19,458 nucleotides of DNA from JADHUC01 sp964617665 (GTDB lineage: Bacteria; Planctomycetota; Planctomycetia; Pirellulales; Pirellulaceae): contig CAZUAH010000247.1 of the NCBI GenBank assembly GCA_964617665.1, positions 1-19,458 on the forward strand, read 5' to 3'. The notes under the pieces are model-generated. The model saw nothing but the letters and a program-made list of their open reading frames with translations, did not search any database and was not told the origin of the DNA. Below, one piece after another: positions 1 through 6,978 of the stretch. Position numbers and translations under genes: made by a program. How positions within the stretch are numbered: position 1 is the first letter of the stretch; each line of letters opens with the position of its first letter.

Positions 1-383
1 ACGGATGTGCCGGCATGATTGAATCTGACCGATGGAAACCCGTGTAGGCTACCCGGTTTGTAACTTCCGCTATATCGCGTTGCTAGTTTTTGCCACACTG
101 GGTCGCGCTGTCTGGGTTATGACGATGGACAGAACGAACACGAAGAGAACTTACACCGAGATGCAAAAGAAAAGTCCCGAGGCTTCTCCGGCCGGAAGCC
201 GCCTGTTGGTGACAGTATCCTACCACGTGGACCAAACGCCTTGCAGCCGGGGCTGCGGATTTTGGCATTCCAGACCATCACAGAGTCCTCGCGTTCACCT
301 TGAGGACGCGTCTCGAATGTGGTAACAACTGAAGGGCCGCAACGGCCGCGCAAGTTGAATTCACCTTCGACAGGAGAACACTG
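1..383. other. Intergenic region without a supported gene
   Basis: No convincing coding sequence is visible here. Open frames in this stretch lack a good ribosome binding site and encode no recognisable domain. A short imperfect hairpin lies at 181-200 (7-bp arms including one G-T pair, CCGGCC loop) with no following T tract. The stretch ends in the ribosome binding site AGGAG at 372-376, seven bases before the ATG at 384. I found no convincing promoter hexamers for the downstream gene. Confidence 0.6.
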
Positions 384-1253
384 ATGAACACCACAGGCAA
401 ACTATCGCGTCGGGCCCTCATCCGCAGTGCCTCGATTGCCGCCGCCGGAGCTATTGCGGCACCCGCCTTGGCCCAGGATACAACCGCGGAGATCAAACAA
501 ATCGTGAAGAATGGACGGATTAACCAGTCGGCCAGCCGATGGTGCTACCGCAAACTCTCGCTCGACCAACTCTGTGAGGCAGGTGCAAAGATGGGCTTGA
601 AGGGCATCGATCTACTCAGGCCCAACGACTTTCCGGCTCTGAAGAAGTACGGTTTGGTCTGCACAATGACCTCCGGTGGAGGCGCGGTAAACGACAAGAC
701 AAAGCATGAGCGGGCGATTGCCAGCATCAGCGAGGCGATTGAGGCTACCGCCGAATACGGTTTTCGGAATGTCATTGCCATGTCGGGCAACCGGAACGGG
801 ATCCCCGACGACGCGGGAATCGAAAACGCAGTCACCGCGCTGAAGCAGGTAGCCGGTCTCGCGGAGAAGAAGAAGGTCAACGTCTGTATCGAGTACCTGA
901 ACAGCAAAGTCGACCACAAGGGCTACATGTTCGACAATATGGCCTGGGGCGTCGAGGTCTGCACGCGGGTCGGCTCGCCCAACGTGAAGATCCTGTACGA
1001 CATCTACCATGCGCAGATCATGGAAGGCGACATCATCCGCACGATCCAGACGTACAAGGACTTGATCGGTCACTACCACACCGGCGGCAATCCGGGCCGG
1101 AACGAAATCGACGAGACCCAAGAGCTGTACTATCCCGCGATCATGCGGGCCATCGCCGACACCGGCTTCACCGGCTACGTCGCCCACGAGTTCGTACCGA
1201 AGCGCGATCCCCTCACCTCGCTTGCCCAAGCCATCGAAATTTGCGACGTCTAA
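384..1253 (+). CDS. Tat-exported hydroxypyruvate isomerase-like TIM-barrel protein
   Basis: The 289-residue product resembles the hydroxypyruvate isomerase (Hyi) branch of the xylose-isomerase-like TIM barrels, which interconvert small hydroxy-aldehydes or ketoses using a divalent metal. The N-terminus carries a twin-arginine signal (SRRALIR at about residues 8-14, then an Ala-rich hydrophobic stretch ending ALA-Q near residue 31), so the enzyme is probably folded in the cytoplasm and exported. Candidate metal or catalytic residues are Glu170 (CIEYLNS), Asp206 and His209 (YDIYHAQIMEGD), His232, Glu241 (GGNPGRNE) and Glu269 (HEF). Hyi usually has Gln where His232 sits, so the substrate may differ. 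AGGAG lies seven bases before the ATG. The gene converges on the respiratory operon and shows no functional link to it. Family call is firm; substrate is unknown. Confidence 0.85.
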   Translation: MNTTGKLSRRALIRSASIAAAGAIAAPALAQDTTAEIKQIVKNGRINQSASRWCYRKLSLDQLCEAGAKMGLKGIDLLRPNDFPALKKYGLVCTMTSGGGAVNDKTKHERAIASISEAIEATAEYGFRNVIAMSGNRNGIPDDAGIENAVTALKQVAGLAEKKKVNVCIEYLNSKVDHKGYMFDNMAWGVEVCTRVGSPNVKILYDIYHAQIMEGDIIRTIQTYKDLIGHYHTGGNPGRNEIDETQELYYPAIMRAIADTGFTGYVAHEFVPKRDPLTSLAQAIEICDV

Positions 1254-1301
1254 ACGAGTTGGCCGATACGTTCAGCACTACCAATAGACTGCACAAATCA
1301 G

Positions 1302-1322
1302 CCGGAACGCGCTAGCGTCCGG
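1302..1322. repeat. Small hairpin with CGCTAGCG core
   Basis: CCGGAACGC and GCGTCCGG can pair around a GCTA loop as an 8-bp stem with one bulged A. The centre, 1310-1317, is the perfect palindrome CGCTAGCG. It lies 48 bases after the stop codon of the isomerase-like gene and could shape the 3' end of that transcript, but no T tract follows. From memory, similar short palindromes recur between genes in planctomycete genomes; I cannot verify that here. Confidence 0.5.
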
Positions 1323-1427
1323 TTCGTGTAGAGAGTACGTCAACCATCGGCTAAGTGTCCAGCGGCTGATGAATAATTCACGTAAGACTTCCTTCACCAT
1401 CGTCCACCCTTTCCGCGCCGAACCCCA

Positions 1428-1532
1428 CTAGTGCCTCACGTCTTTTGTTCTTGTAGGTTGGCCTTTCCAGGCCGACGGCGACGGCCTGGAAAGGCCATCA
1501 TACTGACAGACCCGAATGACGTGAGGTACTAG
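1428..1532. repeat. Nested inverted repeat element (105 bp)
   Basis: The inner palindrome has perfect 16-bp arms at 1459-1474 (TGGCCTTTCCAGGCCG) and 1482-1497, separated by the 7-base loop ACGGCGA. Around it is a second inverted repeat: CTAGTGCCTCACGTC at 1428-1442 and GACGTGAGGTACTAG at 1518-1532, matching at 14 of 15 positions. The symmetrical design suggests a small non-autonomous mobile repeat (MITE- or REP-like) or a strong bidirectional terminator between the convergent genes. There is no ORF inside it and no second copy in this window. Confidence 0.75.
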
Positions 1533-1668
1533 GTTCCGACACAACGACCGGAAAGTGCGGGAAACGTGCCAAGACGCATGTAAGCATCGGCTCACCAGTT
1601 AGTGTCGGAGGATTGGCGTAGTTGTGTTACCTTCTAGCGAGCCGCGTTCGCTTTCACTTCCGAGATGA

Positions 1669-2046
1669 TCAACCGGGAGGGGCGGTTGGATTCGTCATGG
1701 GGTCGATTTGGTGCTGATATTCGCCTGTGTCCATAAGCGCGAAGCCGATGAATAGCGCTACGAATAGCAGAGCGAAGCTGAATATCAGGGCGTACAGTGG
1801 ATTGTCGTATCGCAGGTGCATGAAATAAGCGCCAACCAGGGTCGATTTGACCAGAGCGATTCCCAACGAGATCCAAATCTCGAAGGAGCCAGTTGGCAGT
1901 TGCGAAGCCACGACGGTGACCACGGTCAGGATCACCAACGCGCCGAACACGCCGACCAGAATCCGTAGCGGCACCGCGTGCCCAAGAGCCTCGTCGTGTG
2001 GATCCTCGGTGTGGGGTGAGTTTTCGGATTCGCTTGTTGCCATCAT
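1669..2046 (-). CDS. coxD: Cytochrome c oxidase subunit IV (caa3-type small subunit)
   Basis: This is the small membrane subunit found at the end of many bacterial caa3 oxidase operons; it stabilises the oxidase and carries no cofactor. The product is about 125 residues: a polar, acidic N-terminus, then three hydrophobic helices, with the typical stretch PTGSFEIWISLGIALVKS followed by the VGAYFMHLRYDNP region. Two adjacent ATG codons are possible starts (2046 or 2043). AGGAAAG just upstream favours this pair over an upstream in-frame start that would overlap coxC. It begins about 20 bases after the coxC stop and is the last gene of the operon. Family assignment rests on helix layout and operon position. 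Confidence 0.85.
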   Translation of the reverse strand: MMATSESENSPHTEDPHDEALGHAVPLRILVGVFGALVILTVVTVVASQLPTGSFEIWISLGIALVKSTLVGAYFMHLRYDNPLYALIFSFALLFVALFIGFALMDTGEYQHQIDPMTNPTAPPG

Positions 2047-2066
2047 TCTTTCCTGCGATATCGGGC

Positions 2067-3065
2067 TCAATGAATCAAGTACAAGAGCGGGAACAGGAAT
2101 ATCCACACCATATCCACCAAGTGCCAGTACAGGCCGACGTAGTCCACGGGACCAAAATAGCCCGAGCTAAAGTCGCCTCGTACCGACCTGGACAGGATCC
2201 ACAGGATCACGCCCATACCGGCCAGGACGTGAATCGCATGGATTCCAGTCATGACGAAGTAGATGCTGAAGAAGATGCCAGCATGTGAAGGAGCGGACGT
2301 CTCCTGGGAATGGGCCGTCGGGTCGTGCTCGCCACTTGCTGGAACTCCGTGGCTGGTGGCAGCAGGGCTGTCCGTCTCCACGGCAAGTGTTGACTGTGTG
2401 AGTTGCTCCTCGACGACAGGAATGCCGATTCCGGCAGCAACGCCGACGAAATACACCAAAGCCGCGCAAGTCGCAACTCCAGCGACGGTGAAGCCGCGTG
2501 TTGCCCCTCTGAGTTTGCACACCAATGCCCATAGACCGCAAACGACAAACGCGATCACGGCGGGCAACGAGAACCAAGCCAGGGTCAATGTGCTGCCATG
2601 TGCATGCGTGGAGGGTGCGAAGTATCTCGCCCACAGCAGGCCTTCGTCCCATTTGTGGCTGTATTCGACTGCTTTGATTCCCAGGAACATGCTCGCACAG
2701 GCCAACGTGATCGCCAGACACCACACCAAGCCGCGACGTTGGTTCAATTGGGCACAGCGAACGCCCCAAGCCATCGTCAAGCTACTGAAGAGGAGAACGA
2801 TCGTGTTTACCGCCCCCAGGCTCTTGTCCAGAAACTGATGCGCATAGACAAAGACGTCGGGATGATTGCTGCGATACACGGCGTAGGCGACGAACAGACC
2901 ACTGAAGAACAGAATCTCGGTCACCAGGAACAGCCACATGCCCAGCTTGCCTGCATCGAACTGTTGACGATGCGATTCGAAGTGATGCGCCAAGAACGGA
3001 TCGTGGGCACCGTGCTCAGGTTCTGTTGCGGCGTTGTCAGCAGTGGAACTGCTCATGCTGTTCAT
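2067..3065 (-). CDS. coxC: Cytochrome c oxidase subunit III, enlarged
   Basis: Subunit III is a cofactor-free membrane subunit that sustains proton uptake and stability of the oxidase. Conserved segments are visible: GMWLFLVTEILFFSGLF (about 42-58, with Glu50), the KAVEYSHK region (131-138), and the C-terminal pair FFSIYFVMTGIHAIHVLAG (265-283) and GLYWHLVDMVWIFLF (311-325). At 332 residues it is long for the family. The extra length lies between residues 150 and 261 and contains two additional hydrophobic segments (about 163-183 and 192-217) and a polar, His-containing loop. The start lies nine bases after the coxA stop with only a weak ribosome binding site; an ATG three codons in is an alternative. 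Confidence 0.92.
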   Translation of the reverse strand: MNSMSSSTADNAATEPEHGAHDPFLAHHFESHRQQFDAGKLGMWLFLVTEILFFSGLFVAYAVYRSNHPDVFVYAHQFLDKSLGAVNTIVLLFSSLTMAWGVRCAQLNQRRGLVWCLAITLACASMFLGIKAVEYSHKWDEGLLWARYFAPSTHAHGSTLTLAWFSLPAVIAFVVCGLWALVCKLRGATRGFTVAGVATCAALVYFVGVAAGIGIPVVEEQLTQSTLAVETDSPAATSHGVPASGEHDPTAHSQETSAPSHAGIFFSIYFVMTGIHAIHVLAGMGVILWILSRSVRGDFSSGYFGPVDYVGLYWHLVDMVWIFLFPLLYLIH

Positions 3066-3074
3066 TTGATCCAG

Positions 3075-4778
3075 TTACACGGATGTTGAAGGAGATTCGT
3101 AATCCGGCACGCCCGCCGGTTTCGAGTCAGGTCGGCGTTCAAGGTAGCCGGAGTGTTCGGGGCTATAGACCAGTCCGTCGTAGTCGTACGGGTCGCCAAC
3201 CGCAGGCGGTTCATCGAAGTTGTGTGGTGGTGGCGGTGAACTGCAACGCCACTCCAGCGTAGCGCCTCCCCATGGGTTGCTGGCCGCTCGTTTTCCTCGG
3301 AATACTGCATGAAGCAGGACCGCTCCCGCGATCAAGAGCCCTACGCCCAGCAGCAGAGCTCCGACCGTTGACAACTGGTGAAGCGACTCGTATTCGGGCA
3401 GATATCGAGCAGACCGTCGCGGCATGCCAAGTACGCCCAACAGAAACTGGGGGAAAAACGTCAAGTTGAACCCGACGAAAATGGACGCGCACCCGATCCG
3501 TCCCCATTGCTCGTTGTACATACGACCGAACATCTTCGGCCACCAATAGTGCAGGCCGCCCAGAAACGCGATCAGCGTGCCGCCCATCATCACGTAGTGA
3601 AAATGGGCAACCACGAAGTAGGTGTCATGCAGAGCTACGTCTGTAACGAGCGTTCCCAAGAACAACCCCGTCAGCCCCCCAATTCCAAACAGAGCCAGGA
3701 AGGACAGGGCATAACACATTGGGGTGTCCAGACTGATCGCACCTTTGTACATCGTGGCAAGCCAATTGAACACTTTGATGCCTGAGGGAATTGACACAGT
3801 GAACGTCAAGGCACTGAAGATCGCCGAGGCCAACCATGACTGGCCGCTGACAAACATATGGTGTCCCCACACCAAAAAACCCAACAAGGCGATGGCCACG
3901 CTGCTATAGGCGATGAAGCGATAGCCAAAGATGTGCTTGCGGCTGAACACCGATACCAATTCACTCATGATCCCCATGGCCGGCAGAATCATGATGTACA
4001 CGGCTGGATGCGAGTAAAACCAGAAGAAGTGCTGGAACAGCACCGGATCGCCGCCTAACACCGGATCAAAGATTCCGATACCCAACACCTTCTCGGCTGT
4101 CAGCAGCAGAACCGTAATCCCCAGCACCGGAGTCGCCAGCAGTTGAATGATCGCCGTGGCGTACAACGCCCAGAGGAATAGCGGCATCTTAAACCACGTC
4201 ATCCCCGGTGGTCGCATCGTGTTGATCGTCACGACAAAATTGAGCCCGGTGAAAATCGAACTGAATCCCAGAATGAATGCTCCCAGGGTCGCGGCAACTA
4301 CCGTCGCGCTGGTCGTAGTACTGTATGGCGTATAGAAGGTCCATCCAGTGTCCAAACCGCCCAGGAACAAGGCGAGCAGGAAGAACACAGCCCCGCCGAC
4401 CCACAGGTAGAAGCTGGCCAGGTTCAACCGCGGAAAGGCCACGTCTTTAGCGCCCAGCATCAGCGGCAAGACGAAGTTCCCGAGCGCAGCCGGAATGCTG
4501 GGAATGATGAACAGGAAGATCATCACCGCGCCATGCACCGTGAACATCTCGTTGTATCGGTCTTCACTCAGGAACATCTTACCCGGCGTCAGTAGTTCGG
4601 CGCGGATCAAGAGAGCAAACAAACCGCCCAAGACGAATGACGTCATGATGCCGATCAAGTACATCACGCCGATCCGCTTGTGGTCCAGTGTGAACAGCCA
4701 AGACAACAGACCGCGATCGTGAGTCAGATAGTTCTCGTCGGCATGGCCCACCGGGGCATGTGTTGCCGATTCCTGCAT
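3075..4778 (-). CDS. coxA: Cytochrome c oxidase subunit I (A2-type haem-copper oxidase)
   Basis: This is the catalytic subunit that reduces oxygen to water and pumps protons. The 567-residue, twelve-helix protein carries all expected ligands: His82 and His394 for low-spin haem a, His392 for haem a3 (AHFHY), and His257, His306 and His307 for CuB, with Tyr261 placed for the His-Tyr crosslink. Asp112 and Asn119 mark the D channel (AKDVAFPRLN) and Lys335 the K channel (SGIKVFNW). The sequence FYSHPAVY lacks the Glu of A1 oxidases and has the Tyr-Ser pair (255-256) that defines the A2 subtype, as in known caa3 enzymes. The C-terminal NPWGGATLEW tail is typical. GGGAG sits eight bases before the ATG, 37 bases after the CoxB fusion gene. 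Confidence 0.97.
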   Translation of the reverse strand: MQESATHAPVGHADENYLTHDRGLLSWLFTLDHKRIGVMYLIGIMTSFVLGGLFALLIRAELLTPGKMFLSEDRYNEMFTVHGAVMIFLFIIPSIPAALGNFVLPLMLGAKDVAFPRLNLASFYLWVGGAVFFLLALFLGGLDTGWTFYTPYSTTTSATVVAATLGAFILGFSSIFTGLNFVVTINTMRPPGMTWFKMPLFLWALYATAIIQLLATPVLGITVLLLTAEKVLGIGIFDPVLGGDPVLFQHFFWFYSHPAVYIMILPAMGIMSELVSVFSRKHIFGYRFIAYSSVAIALLGFLVWGHHMFVSGQSWLASAIFSALTFTVSIPSGIKVFNWLATMYKGAISLDTPMCYALSFLALFGIGGLTGLFLGTLVTDVALHDTYFVVAHFHYVMMGGTLIAFLGGLHYWWPKMFGRMYNEQWGRIGCASIFVGFNLTFFPQFLLGVLGMPRRSARYLPEYESLHQLSTVGALLLGVGLLIAGAVLLHAVFRGKRAASNPWGGATLEWRCSSPPPPHNFDEPPAVGDPYDYDGLVYSPEHSGYLERRPDSKPAGVPDYESPSTSV

Positions 4779-4815
4779 GACGATTGCTCCCTCAGGGCGC
4801 GTACCTTGCCCCGCG

Positions 4816-6663
4816 CTACTTCAGTTCCTTGATGTATGCGATCAGTGCGTCGATCTCTTCGTCGCGGAGTTGCCCTTTGTACGTGGGCATTGCTGGTTTA
4901 TAGCCGGCGCGTATCTTCGTCAGGGGTTCGAGTATGGACTCGCGGATGTAGTCTCGATCCACCGTGATCTTGTCGCCATTGGCCAAGGATTGTTCGGTGC
5001 CGAAGACTCCTTTGAAACTCGGCCCGGTCATTGCTTTGCCATCCACGGAATGGCACTGAGCACATCCCCGCCGCTTAAAGATGATCTCACCGGCCTCCAC
5101 GGGCGTCAGTCTCTCCAAGAAGTTCGCGGCGTCTTCAAGCCATCGCTCGAATTCACCCGATGGGTGGACCACGACTTTGGCGAGCATCATCGAATGTTGC
5201 GTCCCACAGTACTCGGCGCAGAACAGTGTGTAATCGCCTACCTCGGTCGCCTCGAACCACGTTGTGTTGTACCGTCCGGGAACCACATCCATTTTTAGGC
5301 GGAACGCTGGAACATACAGGCTGTGGATCACGTCGTCGGACCGCATAACCAGACGCACTGGTCTGTCGACGGGAACATGCAGATTATTGTCCACGTGCCC
5401 GTTCGGGTACGTGAACGACCACGACCACTTCTTTGCCACAACTTGAATCTCGTAGCTGTTGCCTGGCGGTTGGCTCATGTCCATATAGCCAACGAATCCC
5501 CAGTAGAACATTGCGGCTACGAGGATGGCGGGAATGATTGACCAGGTGGCTTCCAGCAGATTGCTGTGCGTGGCCGTCTTGGTTGCCTCCTCGCCTCTTG
5601 GCTTGCGGTACTTGAGAACAAACAACGTCATCACGCCTACGATGATCAGAAAGAAGATCACTGAGACGATCAAGATGAAGTAGAACACGTGGTCAACGAT
5701 TTCAGCACCAGTCGACGCACGAGTCGGAAAGAAGCCACCTGCGCCCAGCGGCAAGGCGGCAATTCCCATCACTCCTGTATGCGGCGTGTCTGAAGATGCA
5801 TCATCGACCTTGGGGGAATCATCTTCTGGTGAGGGAGTGGAGCGTTCTCTGTTAGCCCTACGCTTGCGCCTAATCCAATACGGCGTCAAACCGATCAGCA
5901 AGACCACCAAGGTGAGCCCACCGCCTAACTTCATGAAGTTTCGCGCCGCCGGTGCATAACGACCGGATTCAGCGTCGTAGTGAAAGCAATACAAGAGAAT
6001 CTGATCCAACGTCGTGCCGATCTTTCCCTCGCCAGCCTCCAACAGCGAAAACTTCAAGGTCTGCACCGGATACTGAATCCCGTACATGTACCGAGAGACG
6101 CGGCCCTCAGGTGTGCAGATCATCGCCGCCGCTGCGTGCGCGTACTCTCGTCGTTCTTCAACGTACGTGAATCGAAAACCAACCGTGTCGGCCAGTTTCT
6201 TGATGTTCTCTTTGTCGCCCACCAAGAAATGCCAGCCGCCGGCAGTCTCCACTCGCCCGTAGGACTTCACGTACTTTGTTTTGGTCAATCGTGCTCGCTG
6301 GTGTGTCTCCGCCGGATCAATGCTGACGCACAAGAAGTCGAACTCGTCGCCCGGTGACCACGACATTTCCTTCAAAGCGTCGACTAGCCCGTTCAATTGA
6401 AGCGAACAGAGCATCGGGCAGTCGGAATAGTTCATCGTCAGGATGACGGGACGCTCGCCGTTGTAGATCTTGGCCAGTGTGATGTCGTTGCCGTTCTCGT
6501 CGCGAAACTTCAGATCCAAGGGGATCTGCGCGTTGAGCTTCTCGTCGACCCCCACGTCTTCCAACGCATCCGGTGTCGGTTCGATGCGTTGTGCCGTGGC
6601 AACCAGCGGCCAAGAGCCGCAGATCACGACCACGATCGACAGGAGAATCGACTTACGAGTCAT
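4816..6663 (-). CDS. SCO copper chaperone - CoxB (CuA) - cytochrome c triple fusion
   Basis: One 615-residue frame joins three modules. After a signal peptide (1-25) comes a SCO1/SenC thioredoxin-like domain with Cys82 and Cys86 (CPMLC) and His176, the copper ligands used to metallate CuA, followed by an anchor helix (about 246-262) and a charged linker. Then comes cytochrome c oxidase subunit II: two helices (about 323-350 and 369-392) and the CuA site Cys482, Cys486, His490 and Met493 (CAEYCGTQHSMM) plus His447. A C-terminal cytochrome c domain follows with CAQCH (534-538) and probable axial Met592. The caa3-type CoxB-cytochrome c fusion is well known; SCO at the front is unusual. The chosen ATG has AAGGAG upstream and gives a clean signal peptide; the reading frame extends 30 codons further upstream without support. 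It overlaps the preceding gene by 11 bases. Confidence 0.93.
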   Translation of the reverse strand: MTRKSILLSIVVVICGSWPLVATAQRIEPTPDALEDVGVDEKLNAQIPLDLKFRDENGNDITLAKIYNGERPVILTMNYSDCPMLCSLQLNGLVDALKEMSWSPGDEFDFLCVSIDPAETHQRARLTKTKYVKSYGRVETAGGWHFLVGDKENIKKLADTVGFRFTYVEERREYAHAAAAMICTPEGRVSRYMYGIQYPVQTLKFSLLEAGEGKIGTTLDQILLYCFHYDAESGRYAPAARNFMKLGGGLTLVVLLIGLTPYWIRRKRRANRERSTPSPEDDSPKVDDASSDTPHTGVMGIAALPLGAGGFFPTRASTGAEIVDHVFYFILIVSVIFFLIIVGVMTLFVLKYRKPRGEEATKTATHSNLLEATWSIIPAILVAAMFYWGFVGYMDMSQPPGNSYEIQVVAKKWSWSFTYPNGHVDNNLHVPVDRPVRLVMRSDDVIHSLYVPAFRLKMDVVPGRYNTTWFEATEVGDYTLFCAEYCGTQHSMMLAKVVVHPSGEFERWLEDAANFLERLTPVEAGEIIFKRRGCAQCHSVDGKAMTGPSFKGVFGTEQSLANGDKITVDRDYIRESILEPLTKIRAGYKPAMPTYKGQLRDEEIDALIAYIKELK

Positions 6664-6970
6664 CGCTGTGCTCCTTGCTATCGACCGAAGACAGCTCCCG
6701 AACGACAACTTCCATCGCGCGTTCGATGGGAATGGCGACCTGGTTCTTCTCACGATCGATCCAACCGTACCGCGTCAGTTTCACCTCTTGCTCGGTAATC
6801 ACGGTGTCGCTGTCAATTGTCGGTGCAGCGATTACTTTCTGTTCGTGTTGGCGATTTGCGACTGCGTAGTACAAGACCTGAATTCCGAGGATGGCCGCAA
6901 ACGTCAAAACGGCACCAACGAACGTCGCAATAGCGATCGCGGTTACGTTCAGATCGTCGTACCTCTGCAT
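6653..6970 (-). CDS. Small single-TM protein of the ACIII/oxidase operon
   Basis: This 105-residue protein has a short polar N-terminus, one hydrophobic segment (roughly residues 8-35), and a soluble tail with the motif YGWIDREKNQVAIPIERAME. I recognise this motif from small uncharacterised proteins encoded beside SCO and ACIII genes, but no function is established to my knowledge. I chose the ATG at 6970, preceded by GAGGG at good spacing, over an upstream TTG. It starts eight bases after the actF stop and its end overlaps the SCO-CoxB fusion gene by 11 bases, suggesting translational coupling. A role as an assembly factor or accessory subunit linking ACIII and the oxidase is inference from position. 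Confidence 0.8.
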   Translation of the reverse strand: MQRYDDLNVTAIAIATFVGAVLTFAAILGIQVLYYAVANRQHEQKVIAAPTIDSDTVITEQEVKLTRYGWIDREKNQVAIPIERAMEVVVRELSSVDSKEHSDDS

Positions 6971-6978
6971 GCTGTCCC

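Larger units (their letters stand above)
1254..1668. other. Convergent intergenic region with two palindromic structures
   Basis: This 415-base gap separates two convergent transcription units: the isomerase-like gene on the + strand and the end of the ACIII/oxidase operon on the - strand. It has no supported gene. It holds a small hairpin at 1302-1322 and a larger nested inverted repeat at 1428-1532, listed separately. Neither is followed by a clear T run, so a termination role is inferred only from position. Confidence 0.65.

Noticed and set aside
32..325. 97-codon open frame on the + strand
   Set aside because: No ribosome binding site, no recognisable domain, and amino-acid composition unlike a protein; treated as non-coding.
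612..1229. 205-codon frame antisense to the isomerase-like gene
   Set aside because: The sense frame has a clear family, Tat signal and ribosome binding site; the antisense frame is a shadow.
1636..1652. AGCGA/TCGCT hairpin just after the coxD stop as a terminator
   Set aside because: The stem is only five base pairs and no T run follows on the minus strand.
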